A DNA stretch of 64,000 bases from an unidentified bacterial endosymbiont (lineage in GTDB: Bacteria > Pseudomonadota > Gammaproteobacteria > Enterobacterales > G038960095), in NCBI RefSeq assembly GCF_918320885.1, contig NZ_OU907312.1, forward strand, positions 1,550,465 to 1,614,464, given 5' to 3'. A program made the position numbers and the translations under genes. Positions 48,241 to 57,064 of the stretch are shown in pieces. The stretch's first letter is position 1. Each line of letters begins with the position of its first letter. Under the pieces are notes generated by a model. That model searched no databases, was not told the DNA's origin, and saw nothing but the letters and a program-made list of their open reading frames with translations.

Positions 48241-48705
48241 ATGGTCAAACAGATAGAAATCTTTACCGATGGAGCCTGCCTAGGTAACCCAGGGCCGGGT
48301 GGCTATGCAGCCCTGTTACGCTATGGCCCGCAGGAGCGTCTGCTCAGTGCCGGATACCGTTTAACCACCAATAATCGTATGGAATTACTGGCAGCTATTG
48401 TGGCTTTAGAGCAATTAAAAGAGCCCTGTCAGGTAAGCATTACCACCGATAGTCAGTATGTTTGTCAAGGCATTACCCAGTGGATCCAGCAATGGAAACG
48501 CCGTGGCTGGAAACGCGCTGGCCAGAAGCCGCTGCTCAATAGTGATCTCTGGCAGCGGTTAGATATCGCCTGCCGGCCCCATCAGCTGCAGTGGCACTGG
48601 GTACGAGGACATAGCGGCCATTTGGAGAATGAACGCTGTGATCGCTTGGCACAACTTGCAGCCACCACTCAAGCGACGCTAGAGGATGCAGGGTACCGGC
48701 CCTAA
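48241..48705 (+). CDS. rnhA: Ribonuclease HI
   Basis: RnhA cuts RNA in RNA-DNA hybrids. The ATG at 48241 gives [20 protein letters not shown], matching E. coli [20 protein letters not shown]. An ATG 12 nt upstream results from a 12-bp near-duplication and is less likely. The four catalytic acidic residues are visible in IFTDGAC (Asp), [11 protein letters not shown] (Glu), TDSQYV (Asp) and ERCDRLAQ (Asp), with the handle [13 protein letters not shown]. The length of 154 residues is like E. coli (155). The 3' end overlaps convergent yafS by 4 nt. Confidence 0.96.
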   Translation: MVKQIEIFTDGACLGNPGPGGYAALLRYGPQERLLSAGYRLTTNNRMELLAAIVALEQLKEPCQVSITTDSQYVCQGITQWIQQWKRRGWKRAGQKPLLNSDLWQRLDIACRPHQLQWHWVRGHSGHLENERCDRLAQLAATTQATLEDAGYRP

Positions 48706-49439
48706 CGCCTGAGCACTGTATGCTTAGACGCATAGCCGCGACAAACACCAGCAGGCTTCTCTTGCCATAAGAGTTTGCAGGAGACTGGTGCCGCAATGGG
48801 CTGCAGCGGCAGGATCTGCTTACGAGCGACGATCAAATATTGGCAACCAACTAGCGGCAGGCAGCACTCCGACACCCTCTGAGCAGCCACCGATGCCTGC
48901 CAAGGCACGAGTTGAAAGGTCTGATGGCTTAATATCTGATAGTTCAAGACAGAGAGCCAATCCAGCAGCCGTCGTCGACTCAACAGTCGGCAGCCACTCG
49001 GGGGTTGGTAGCACACCCCGGGTAATAACTTCCCTAGACCCAGCACGCTGGTCGGATTAAAACCACTGATTAATAGCCACCCCTGATCCATCAGCACCCG
49101 ATCGGCTTCCTGCAAAATATCCTGCGGGTTTTCTGAATAAGCTAAGGTGTGTGCCAACAGACAAGCATCAAACCAGTGATGGCTATAAGGCAGCTGTGGA
49201 CACACTCCGGTGACCCGGCTGGCGGATTGCGCCGGCGTAAAAGGGAGCGCGACCTGATGGGACAGGTTACACCCTTGGCAGGCCAGATCGTTGCTTAACT
49301 CACCCCATTTTAACAGCTGAACACCCGTTATTTTAGGCCACCATGGGTCAAGTTGCGCCTGTAAGGCGCGTTGGTAGTATACTCCACAGGGCAGCTCGCT
49401 CCAGTGGAGTGGCATGATCAAGCTACGCTGGGAGGCCAT
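48702..49439 (-). CDS. yafS: YafS, putative SAM-dependent methyltransferase
   Basis: The ATG at 49439 was chosen because the product then begins [20 protein letters not shown], aligned with E. coli YafS. A longer frame running into gloB adds 42 unmatched residues. The 245-residue protein has the class I methyltransferase pattern: [40 protein letters not shown] and CQYLIVARK. Its substrate is unknown in E. coli too. It lies between rnhA (convergent) and gloB (divergent), the same neighbourhood as in E. coli. Confidence 0.88.
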   Translation of the reverse strand: MASQRSLIMPLHWSELPCGVYYQRALQAQLDPWWPKITGVQLLKWGELSNDLACQGCNLSHQVALPFTPAQSASRVTGVCPQLPYSHHWFDACLLAHTLAYSENPQDILQEADRVLMDQGWLLISGFNPTSVLGLGKLLPGVCYQPPSGCRLLSRRRLLDWLSVLNYQILSHQTFQLVPWQASVAAQRVSECCLPLVGCQYLIVARKQILPLQPIAAPVSCKLLWQEKPAGVCRGYASKHTVLRR

Positions 49440-49502
49440 AGTTGCCTTAAGGGTTCCGTGGTCAATCGTTTCATCGTCATCTCCTAAGGATAGCGCCAAA
49501 CT

Positions 49503-50276
49503 ATGCAATTGCTCAATATCCCAGCCCTCAAGGATAACTATATTTGGATTCTGGTACTGCCTCACCGGCGGGCTATCCTGATTGATCCCGGCGATGCCCT
49601 GCCAGTGCTGCAGTGCTTACAGACCTATCGACTCACCCCCATGGCGACGCTCCTAACCCACCACCATGCAGACCATACCGACGGCGTGCGTGCTTTGAAA
49701 GCGACCTACCCCTCCCTAGCCATCTACGGTCCCCCAGAAACCTGTAGGAGCGGGGTGACTCACCCCATTCACGGGCCCTCCACCTTGACAGTTTGTGGGG
49801 TCACTGTGCAAGTCCTGGCGGTCCCTGGCCATACGCTTGGCCATGTCGCTTACTATCTTTCACAGGGTGCACCACATAATCCCTGGCTATTTTGTGGAGA
49901 TACCCTATTTTCAGCCGGCTGTGGCCGGCTGTTCGAGGGGAGTGCCCAGCAGCTGTTCCAGTCGTTGCAACAGCTAGTAGCTCTGCCAGCGAACACACAG
50001 CTGTGCTGTGCTCATGAATATACCCTGGAGAACTTACGTTTTGCCCGGGTTGTCGATGAATCCAACCCTTTTCTACCCCCTTATCAACAAAAAATAGCCT
50101 CTCTACGCGCGCAGGGGCTGCCCAGTTTGCCAACGTCACTCCATACCCAACGGCTCATTAACCCCTTTTTACGCTGTCACCACCCTGCCCTGCAACAACG
50201 GCTTGGGTTTACACAGCCCCCGGTCTCTCCTAGTGCCGTTTTTGCTGAATTACGCCGCTGGAAAGACCAGTTTTGA
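49503..50276 (+). CDS. gloB: Hydroxyacylglutathione hydrolase (glyoxalase II)
   Basis: GloB hydrolyses S-lactoylglutathione to lactate and glutathione, completing methylglyoxal detoxification. The 257-residue product begins MQLLNIPALKDNYIWIL and has the metallo-beta-lactamase metal motif THHHADH, the later ligands VPGHTLGHVAYY, FCGDTLFSAGCGRLFEG and CAHEYTLENLRFA. The glutathione-binding C-terminus is also present. It is divergent from yafS over about 60 bp and followed by mltD, as in E. coli (opposite map direction). Confidence 0.96.
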   Translation: MQLLNIPALKDNYIWILVLPHRRAILIDPGDALPVLQCLQTYRLTPMATLLTHHHADHTDGVRALKATYPSLAIYGPPETCRSGVTHPIHGPSTLTVCGVTVQVLAVPGHTLGHVAYYLSQGAPHNPWLFCGDTLFSAGCGRLFEGSAQQLFQSLQQLVALPANTQLCCAHEYTLENLRFARVVDESNPFLPPYQQKIASLRAQGLPSLPTSLHTQRLINPFLRCHHPALQQRLGFTQPPVSPSAVFAELRRWKDQF

Positions 50277-50377
50277 AACAAACCTAACCAAGCCAATCCT
50301 AGCTTTTTATTGCCACCAGGTGGCAACCTCCCCTACAATGGCCTCTCTCTAATCAACCCACTGTCTATCGGCCAGCC

Positions 50378-51430
50378 ATGCAGAAACTGCTTATGCTCCT
50401 CGCCTGTACGCTGTCTACTGGCTGCTCTGATCGCTGCTCTAAAAGCGCAACACTGGTCACCCGCCAGCAGAGTACGCCGTCAACCCTGCCAGGACCGCGT
50501 CAACAGCGGGGGCTACCGGATCACAATCACAGCGAACTCCCGCCGCACTTTTGGAAAACGCTGCGCAGTGAATTCCAGCTGCCAATCTCTCATCATCCCT
50601 TAGTCAAGCAGCAACAACAGCGCTATTTAAAAGATAAATACCACTTTCAACAGGTGACCTACCGAGCACAACCCTATCTCAATTGGATTGTCACCCAAAT
50701 TAAACAGCGTCAGTTGCCCATGGAGTTATTGCTGTTACCGATGGTAGAGAGCGCCTTTGATCCTCACGCTCACTCCAATAAGCGCGCTGCCGGCCTGTGG
50801 CAGTTCACGCTGCAGACTGGGCGCCACTATGGTTTAATCGTCAATCAATGGTATGACGGGCGCCGTGATATCGTGCACGCTACCGAGGCTGCCTTAACCC
50901 TGCTCAGCGATTTAAACCAGCGCTTTGAGGGTGATTGGCTGCTCACTTTAGCGGCTTACAATAGCGGCGCCTTCCGCGTAGCCAAAGCCGTTAAAGCACA
51001 ACAAAAGAGAGCGGGAGCGGCGGTCGACTTCTGGTCGCTGGCGTTACCTCAAGAGACCATGAGCCATGTGATTAAACTATTGGCCATTAGCGCCATCTTG
51101 CAGCACCCTGACCAACAGCAGCTCAATTTACCTGATCTAGATAGCCAACAAAGCCTCCATTACATTGATGTTGGCCAACCGTTTGCATTATCTCAGGTGG
51201 CCAGCATGGCTGGTTTACCCCTCGCACGCTTAAAAGCCTTTAACCCTGGTTATCGGCGAGCCATCACTGGCCCGAGCGGTCCTTACCATTTATTACTGCC
51301 GCACCACTGCATGGCCCGCTTTAAACAGGCTTTAGTCACGGCAACCCATCAGCAGCGACCACTAGTTACCACTGCCTGCACAGCAACACCTAGAGGACCA
51401 GCGCGTGCTGTGCCAACAGACCAACTCTAA
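50378..51430 (+). CDS. mltD: Membrane-bound lytic murein transglycosylase D, LysM repeats missing
   Basis: MltD cleaves peptidoglycan glycan strands. The 350-residue product has a lipoprotein signal (MQKLLMLLACTLSTGCSDRC, lipobox STGC). The SLT catalytic domain follows, with the catalytic Glu in LLPMVESAFDPHAHSNKRAA, then GLWQF and LTLAAYNSGAFRVAKA. E. coli MltD has 452 residues with two C-terminal LysM repeats; these are not present, and about 100 residues are missing. A region near 265-320 may be a degenerate LysM-like piece (YIDVGQPFALSQVASMAGLP). Catalysis could remain while wall anchoring is weakened. Confidence 0.87.
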   Translation: MQKLLMLLACTLSTGCSDRCSKSATLVTRQQSTPSTLPGPRQQRGLPDHNHSELPPHFWKTLRSEFQLPISHHPLVKQQQQRYLKDKYHFQQVTYRAQPYLNWIVTQIKQRQLPMELLLLPMVESAFDPHAHSNKRAAGLWQFTLQTGRHYGLIVNQWYDGRRDIVHATEAALTLLSDLNQRFEGDWLLTLAAYNSGAFRVAKAVKAQQKRAGAAVDFWSLALPQETMSHVIKLLAISAILQHPDQQQLNLPDLDSQQSLHYIDVGQPFALSQVASMAGLPLARLKAFNPGYRRAITGPSGPYHLLLPHHCMARFKQALVTATHQQRPLVTTACTATPRGPARAVPTDQL

Positions 51431-51710
51431 CGGTTTAGCGGTTCAAATTTCCCCCGGGGCAACCACTGGATTTTTTATTGGCCATTGCCAATTCATTGGA
51501 AAAACAGGTAGTATATCCCATGATTAAGGCTGTAGCGTTTGGCGCTCGTCTCCTAACCTGCGGTACAGTAGTCTGTTCCTCATCGCTTTGCCCAACCACT
51601 GGGCGCCGTTTATCTATTTTTCAAGTTGCTGTTCCATCTTGCTCACACGCTACGGATGGACGATTAAACAGTAAATAGGTGTCATTCTACCGATAAGAGC
51701 CCATACCACT

Positions 51711-52007
51711 ATGTTTGAACAACTCATGAATACTCCAATAATGGCTACAACCTCTGCCACTATTCAATCACCAGCCACCCCCAAGCCGTTGCGTGACTCT
51801 GTTAAACAAGCTTTAAAAAGCTATTTTTCGCAATTGGAGGGTGAAACGGTCAACGATCTTTATGAATTTGTGTTAATGGAAGTTGAGCAGCCACTACTGG
51901 ATATGGTGATGCAGTACACACGCGGCAATCAGACCCGTGCGGCTACTATGATGGGACTCAACCGCGGTACATTGCGTAAGAAATTAAAGAAATACGGCTT
52001 AAATTAA
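51711..52007 (+). CDS. fis: DNA-binding protein Fis
   Basis: Fis is a nucleoid protein that bends DNA and activates rRNA and other growth-phase promoters. The 98-residue product has the same length as E. coli Fis. The C-terminal two-thirds is nearly identical ([49 protein letters not shown]), including the helix-turn-helix. The N-terminus diverges more. In E. coli fis follows dusB; here it lies between mltD and folA, 14 bp before folA. The ~280 bp upstream show no gene that I trust. Confidence 0.97.
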   Translation: MFEQLMNTPIMATTSATIQSPATPKPLRDSVKQALKSYFSQLEGETVNDLYEFVLMEVEQPLLDMVMQYTRGNQTRAATMMGLNRGTLRKKLKKYGLN

Positions 52008-52021
52008 CACACTAATGCCCT

Positions 52022-52537
52022 ATGAACATTAGCCTGATTGCAGCCATGACCCCTGAACGGGTCATTGGATCTGGCAATAGCCTGCCTTGGCATCTGCCCG
52101 CTGATCTCGCTTGGTTTAAGCAGCACACCCTCTATAAACCTATTCTTATGGGACGTAAAACCTATCAATCGATCGGCAAACCCTTGCCCCAACGTCACAA
52201 CATCGTACTGAGTCACCAACCAATTCATGATCCAGGGATAACTTGGGTAAACAGCCTTGCGGCTGGATGTGAAGCGGCTAGTTCTGCCGAGGAGCTGATG
52301 GTCATCGGCGGCGGCAGACTGTACCAACAGCTTCTGTCACAGGCTAATCGCCTCTATGTTACTCTGATTGAAGCCACGCTACCAGGCGACGTTTACTTTC
52401 CAGACTATACTCCCAGTCGCTGGGTTATCCAGTTTAGTGACTACCATCTGGCAGATGCACGCAATGCCTATGCCTGCCGTTTTATGATTTTAGATCGCCT
52501 GGAATGCACCGCCGATTCTGCTACTCCGATAGAGTAA
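52022..52537 (+). CDS. folA: Dihydrofolate reductase
   Basis: FolA reduces dihydrofolate to tetrahydrofolate with NADPH. The 171-residue product (E. coli 159) has MNISLIAAMTPERVIGSGNS and LPWHLPADLAWFKQHT, with the catalytic Asp in the latter, the NADPH motifs ILMGRKTYQSIGKPLPQR and MVIGGGRLYQQLL, and VTLIEATLPGDVYFPDY. The ~12 extra C-terminal residues overlap the 3' end of convergent apaH by 17 nt. The folA/apaH pairing is conserved from E. coli. Confidence 0.96.
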   Translation: MNISLIAAMTPERVIGSGNSLPWHLPADLAWFKQHTLYKPILMGRKTYQSIGKPLPQRHNIVLSHQPIHDPGITWVNSLAAGCEAASSAEELMVIGGGRLYQQLLSQANRLYVTLIEATLPGDVYFPDYTPSRWVIQFSDYHLADARNAYACRFMILDRLECTADSATPIE

Positions 52538-53366
52538 TACCGACACCATCTCTGTTACTACATGAGGGTTGAAAGAAATAGTGTTGATCCTCCCAGCGCA
52601 GCAAACTCAACTTCCCGCCCCACACACAGCCCGTATCTAGCGCATAAAACCCTGGGGGTGTACCCTGCCCCATTAAGGCCGCCCAATGGCCAAAGACAAC
52701 CTGTTGCCCCTGAGTACTGGGCAGTGCCAACTGAAACCAAGGGATCAGGAGTGGTGGCGCTGCGCTGACAGTCTGCTTACATTGAAGTGCTAAGCGGCCA
52801 TCGGGATAGCAGAAGCGGAGCCTGGTCAATACGTTGACCGTGTAGCGCCACTGCTCTACGGTCGATAACTCGCTAGACCAGTGATCCGGTTGATCACCAT
52901 AGAGGGCCGCTAACAGCTGCGGGTACTCTGTAGACTGGAGCTGAGTTGCCACGGCCTGGGCGCACTGCTGCAAGGTGGTGAGATCCCACAGGGGGCTGAT
53001 CCCGGCGTGCACCATCAGGAACGCAAACTCCGCATGTTGCTGAATCAGTGGCTGATGTCGCAACCACTGTAACAGTTGATCTCTATCTGGCGCTTGCAGC
53101 ACTGCCTGTAGCTGATCCGCGGCCTTGGGAGCTTGGAGACCCTCAGCAACCGCCAATAGATGGAGATCATGATTGCCTAACACCACGCGTGCTGAATCGC
53201 CTAAGCTTTGAATAAAGCGTAGAACCTCTAGTGATTTTGGCCCACGCGCCACCAAATCCCCGGTGAACCAGAGCGTATCAGCCGCCGGATCAAACGCAGC
53301 TTGCCGCAACAGTGCTTGCAGTTCATCATAACAACCATGCACGTCGCCTACCAATAGTGTTGCCAT
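52521..53366 (-). CDS. apaH: Bis(5'-nucleosyl)-tetraphosphatase (symmetrical)
   Basis: ApaH splits Ap4A into two ADP and also removes Np4 caps from RNA in E. coli. The 281-residue product (E. coli 280) begins MATLLVGDVHGCYDELQALL and has the metallophosphatase motifs GDVHGC, FTGDLVARGPKS and VVLGNHDLHLLAVAEG, then MVHAGISP and FGHWAALMG. In E. coli apaG, rsmA, pdxA and surA lie immediately upstream in the same operon. Here those genes are 8.3 kb away and apaG is gone, so apaH needs its own promoter. Confidence 0.96.
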   Translation of the reverse strand: MATLLVGDVHGCYDELQALLRQAAFDPAADTLWFTGDLVARGPKSLEVLRFIQSLGDSARVVLGNHDLHLLAVAEGLQAPKAADQLQAVLQAPDRDQLLQWLRHQPLIQQHAEFAFLMVHAGISPLWDLTTLQQCAQAVATQLQSTEYPQLLAALYGDQPDHWSSELSTVEQWRYTVNVLTRLRFCYPDGRLALQCKQTVSAAPPLLIPWFQLALPSTQGQQVVFGHWAALMGQGTPPGFYALDTGCVWGGKLSLLRWEDQHYFFQPSCSNRDGVGITLSE

Positions 53367-53672
53367 GCGGGCAGTGATCTCACGCTATCCCAGTTAGTCT
53401 GCTTTTATAGTAATCCTTTTACACACCGCTTTGAAAGGCCACCGCAGTTTTTATCAAGACGATCACAGTAAGCAATGGAGCACTGCTTAGACTTTATCAA
53501 AGGATTCTGCTCCACCAAACTACAGTAGCAACCACAGCCTTTAAAATCAGTATGTATTTTATTTATATTAGCTTACAATTCACTATATTTAGGATATTCT
53601 ACTTACTAATGATTAAGTTAATTTATTATTTTGTTCTTTAATAAAACAATAAAATTTTTAAGGAAAACTAAT
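53367..53672. other. AT-rich divergent region between apaH and the first ankyrin gene
   Basis: About 306 bp that should hold the apaH promoter on the left and the first ankyrin gene promoter on the right. The right half is very AT-rich. No trace of apaG can be read. TTTAAGGAAAACTA just before the ATG resembles the sequence before the second ankyrin gene. Confidence 0.45.
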
Positions 53673-56264
53673 ATGAATGGTATCGGGGGAAAATTTTTTC
53701 AGGTCACTTTACAGAACGAAAACACAGGGTTTACTGAAGGAGCTGATCTTAATCAAGGTAGAACTGAACTGCACATTGCTGCTAGTAAAGGCCGCATAGA
53801 GATAGTCAGTGAATTCCTAGAAAAAAGTCCAAAAACTATTAATAGCGTAGATAACTTCAATGACACCGCACTTCATCTGGCTGCTAAATATGGACATACC
53901 GATGTTGTAATAAAACTATTAGAAAATAGTTTTATAGAACCTGAATTACAAAATAACGATGGTTATACCCCATTTCATTATGCTGCTGAAAATGATCATA
54001 TAGAAATTGTAGAAGCACTGCTCAAAAGAGATGATATAAGATTTGATTTGGGGAATTTTGACAAAAAAACTGCTCTTTACTTGGCTATTGAAAAAAATAA
54101 TATAAAGACAGCAATCGTAATATTAAACAGTAAAAAAGTAGATCCTAATTTAAAAAGTAGTGCTAGTAGAGCCCCTCTTCACTGCGCTGCTGAAAAAAAC
54201 TATCTAGAAGAGGTAGAGGCCTTACTAAACCATCGCAATATAGAGGTTAATATAAAAGATCAGTCTGGAAAAACCCCACTTCATTTAGCCACTGAAGGGG
54301 ATCATATAAAAGTTGTAAAATTATTACTAAATAATAACTCTATAGATATTAACTTACAAGATAACCATCTCAATTCCTCTCTTCATTTGGCTGTTATCAA
54401 GGGATCTACTATTGTTATAAAAGCATTATTAGAAAAAAACTCTATAAAGATTAATTTACAAGATGAGCAAGGTAGAAGCCCGCTTCACTGGGCGGTGATA
54501 GAGCGATCTGCCGTTGCTGTAAAAGAATTATTGGAAAAAAATTCCACAAAACTTGATTTACAAGATAAGGAAAGTAAAACGCCTCTTCATTGGGCTGCTG
54601 AGAAAGGCCATCTGTCTAGTGTAGAACAGTTACTGAGATTGTCCCCTCCAAATTCTAATCTATACAATATGAAAGATAAATATGGCAAAACTCCTCTCCA
54701 CTATGCCGTTGAAAATGGACATGGTTCTGTTGTAGAAAAATTACTAAAAGAAAACAATATAGACTTTAATTCACAAGATAACAGTAGTAGAACGCCGCTT
54801 CACTGGGCGGTTGAGAAAAATCGTGTGTCTATTGTGAAAATATTACTAGATCTCTCCTCTCCCAGTTCTAATATCCCTAACATGAAAAATAAGTTTGGAA
54901 AAACCCCGCTTCACTATGCTGCCCAAAAAGGGCATACAGAAATTGTGCGCATGTTACTAAAAAATAACTCTACAAAACCTAATTTGAAAGATAATTCTGG
55001 TAAAACTGCGCTTCATTTAGCTGCTAAAAAAAACCATATAGATGTTATAAACTTATTGCTAAAAAATCAAGTAGATCCTAATTTACAAGATAACAAACGT
55101 AACACTGCTCTTCACTATGCTATTCAAAACCATCGTATAAGCATTGCAAATAATTTAGTAGAGCATAATTCTACACAATATGAATTGAAAGATAATGTTG
55201 GGAAAACGCCTCTTCACTGGGCTGCTGAAAAAGGCCTTATAACCATTATAGACAAATTATTAAAAAAATCTGTAAACCCTAATTTACAAGATATTAATCA
55301 AAACACTGCCCTTCACTTGGCGCTTGATAATAATCAAAAAAAAATTGCAGAACAGTTGTTACTGATTGATTCTATAGAGACTGGTTTAGAAAATATTAAT
55401 AAAAACATTCCTCTTCACTTGGCTGCTAAAAAATGCGTTCTCATTATTGTAGAAAAATTACTAACCGATAATTGCATCCATATTAATGCACAAAATAAAA
55501 AAAATGAAACCCCGCTTTACCTCAGTATTCACTCTGGTAAAGAGTGTCCAAAAGTCATGAAAACAATGCTAAATTGCTCAGAAGTAGATCCTAATTTAGC
55601 AGATTATCAACAATTTACGCCTCTTCACAAAGCTGCTTCAGAACAAAAAGCAATCTTTGTAAATCTTTTATTAAAAAATAAAAAAATAGATGTTAATGTA
55701 CAAAACGGTATAAACAGAACCCCCCTGCATGAAACTGCTAGTTATAACAATCCAAAGAATACAAAATTATTGATAACATTTCCTAACACCCTGCCTAATA
55801 TAAAAGATAACTTTAAAAAAACGCCTCTTCATATCGCTGCTGAAAAAAACAACTATCTTGTTATAAGGGCTTTATTAAAACATAGATCTATAAACCTTAT
55901 CCTACAAGATAACCATGGGAAAACGCCTCTTCATTGGGCGGCTGAAAAGGGCTATAGTGATAGTGTCAAAGAATTACTAGAAAAAGAAAGTATAACTCTT
56001 GATATAAAAGATAATAAAAACAAAACATCTTTTAACTTAGCAATTGAAAAAAAACACTGGAGCACTGCAATAATTCTGATCAGCCATGGCATAACGATAA
56101 CAGATTTAAGTGATACAGATATTGATTCATTAAGAGCAGAATTAGAAAATTCTTTTTATAGTCAAGAAAAGTCACAAATTTCAAAAAAAATAACTCATTA
56201 CTCCAATCATTTACCGAAAAATTCTAGGGTAAAGTACTCGCGTCACCGCCGTCATTGGCAGTAA
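53673..56264 (+). CDS. Large ankyrin-repeat protein 1, ending at an in-frame stop
   Basis: The ATG at 53673 was chosen because AAGGAA sits about 8 nt before it; an upstream TTG frame adds 14 residues. The 863 residues are mostly ankyrin repeats of ~33-35 residues, about 23-24 copies, with the usual GKTPLHWAAEKGH-type consensus. A post-repeat cap follows (TITDLSDTDIDSLRAELENS). The stop TAA (56262-56264) falls where the two paralogues continue into a conserved C-terminal module. The same frame stays open for a further 156 codons and encodes that module, so this gene is interrupted by a single nonsense codon. No signal peptide. The repeats are strongly AT-rich. Large bacterial ankyrin proteins often act on host proteins, but that is inferred. 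Confidence 0.85.
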   Translation: MNGIGGKFFQVTLQNENTGFTEGADLNQGRTELHIAASKGRIEIVSEFLEKSPKTINSVDNFNDTALHLAAKYGHTDVVIKLLENSFIEPELQNNDGYTPFHYAAENDHIEIVEALLKRDDIRFDLGNFDKKTALYLAIEKNNIKTAIVILNSKKVDPNLKSSASRAPLHCAAEKNYLEEVEALLNHRNIEVNIKDQSGKTPLHLATEGDHIKVVKLLLNNNSIDINLQDNHLNSSLHLAVIKGSTIVIKALLEKNSIKINLQDEQGRSPLHWAVIERSAVAVKELLEKNSTKLDLQDKESKTPLHWAAEKGHLSSVEQLLRLSPPNSNLYNMKDKYGKTPLHYAVENGHGSVVEKLLKENNIDFNSQDNSSRTPLHWAVEKNRVSIVKILLDLSSPSSNIPNMKNKFGKTPLHYAAQKGHTEIVRMLLKNNSTKPNLKDNSGKTALHLAAKKNHIDVINLLLKNQVDPNLQDNKRNTALHYAIQNHRISIANNLVEHNSTQYELKDNVGKTPLHWAAEKGLITIIDKLLKKSVNPNLQDINQNTALHLALDNNQKKIAEQLLLIDSIETGLENINKNIPLHLAAKKCVLIIVEKLLTDNCIHINAQNKKNETPLYLSIHSGKECPKVMKTMLNCSEVDPNLADYQQFTPLHKAASEQKAIFVNLLLKNKKIDVNVQNGINRTPLHETASYNNPKNTKLLITFPNTLPNIKDNFKKTPLHIAAEKNNYLVIRALLKHRSINLILQDNHGKTPLHWAAEKGYSDSVKELLEKESITLDIKDNKNKTSFNLAIEKKHWSTAIILISHGITITDLSDTDIDSLRAELENSFYSQEKSQISKKITHYSNHLPKNSRVKYSRHRRHWQ

Positions 56265-56732
56265 CCTGAAGCACTAGCTTCCAGTGCCAATACACACCAA
56301 CCCTGGGCTAGCACTCTATTTAAAGAGATCAGCAGCCTGCTGACTGGCGTACACGGGAAGTGGCCAGCCCTTTACTCCTCTTTGAAAATAACAGCGCCAC
56401 CGAGCAAACCGCTCACTCTGAATATAGCCACTGACCAAGCAACCGCTTCTCACTGTGGTAATAAACCACTGGAGTATAATGCAGGCTACTGGCAAGGCCT
56501 ACTCCTGCTTTTAAACTTGGTAGCTAAAAAATGGATGGTAGAGCAATACAGGCAACCCTCCACGACCCCTGACGACTCGCTGCCTCATGCTCAGGCACGA
56601 CTGCAGCGCTTATTGCAGCAACAGTGTATGGATTTTTCAAGTAGTGACACGCTTCCTTACAGAGGGCACAGAGCCGAGAACTGTTACCCTTACCACTTCC
56701 TACAAAAAACAGATAGCCCTGTTTGTCAATAG
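56265..56732 (+). pseudogene. Separated C-terminal module of ankyrin protein 1
   Basis: Directly after the TAA, the same frame reads PEALASSANTHQPWASTLFK and continues to NAGYWQGLLLLLNLVAKKWM and LLQQQCMDFSSSDTLPYRG, ending at a TGA/TAG near 56732. It is clearly homologous to the C-termini of ankyrin proteins 2 and 3. An internal ATG (56382) could give a 116-residue fragment. Either the codon is a recent nonsense mutation (CGA to TAA relative to copy 2 needs more than one base change), or some read-through occurs. Confidence 0.8.
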
Positions 56733-57064
56733 AGGAGCTCTATGGACAAAGGTGTCTGCTCTAAAATCTCTCAAAAAATGGGCTCACCCTGATAAAAAGA
56801 GAATCCAAAACACTGTTGACTGTCGTCACCTGCAAAGAAAAACTTGCTCATGATGCTCTTAAAGTCCGCTAGCAGAATTTAGCTAGTGGACTTTATCCAG
56901 CAACCCTAACAGAGTATTCAGAGATCTGAGTGAAAAAGACAACAAAAACAATATGCTTTTTTAAAGATTAGATGATAAGTTTATGCATTCCTGATCTTCT
57001 AGTTACTAATCATTACTTTAGTTCATTATTTTTATCAAAAAAAATAAGCTTTAAGGAAAAAACT
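56733..57064. repeat. Intergenic unit after ankyrin gene 1, repeated after gene 2
   Basis: This spacer resembles the spacer at 59702-60025: both have CTCTAAAA, a CTCAAAAAA- or CTCGAAAAAA-type stretch, AACCCTGATAAA or CACCCTGATAAA, a terminator-like hairpin and a final AT-rich run before the next ankyrin gene. The gene and its spacer were therefore probably duplicated as one unit. Confidence 0.65.
56861..56894 (+). terminator. Terminator-like hairpin after ankyrin gene 1
   Basis: AAAGTCCGCTAGC (56861-56873) pairs with GCTAGTGGACTTT (56882-56894), allowing one G-T pair, around an 8-nt loop. The stem ends in a short T-run and is flanked by A residues on the left, so it could act in both directions. 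Confidence 0.65.

Noticed and set aside
48229-48252. 12-bp near-duplication at the rnhA start giving two possible ATGs
   Set aside because: Probably simple sequence slippage; it changes only the choice of start, and alignment favours the second ATG.
51436-51466. GGTTCAAAT followed by CCCCGGGG and ACCA, tRNA-like
   Set aside because: The T-arm does not pair and no acceptor, D or anticodon arm can be drawn around it.
51478-51678. 66-residue plus-strand reading frame between mltD and fis
   Set aside because: Weak start, no ribosome-binding site and no recognisable domain; probably chance.
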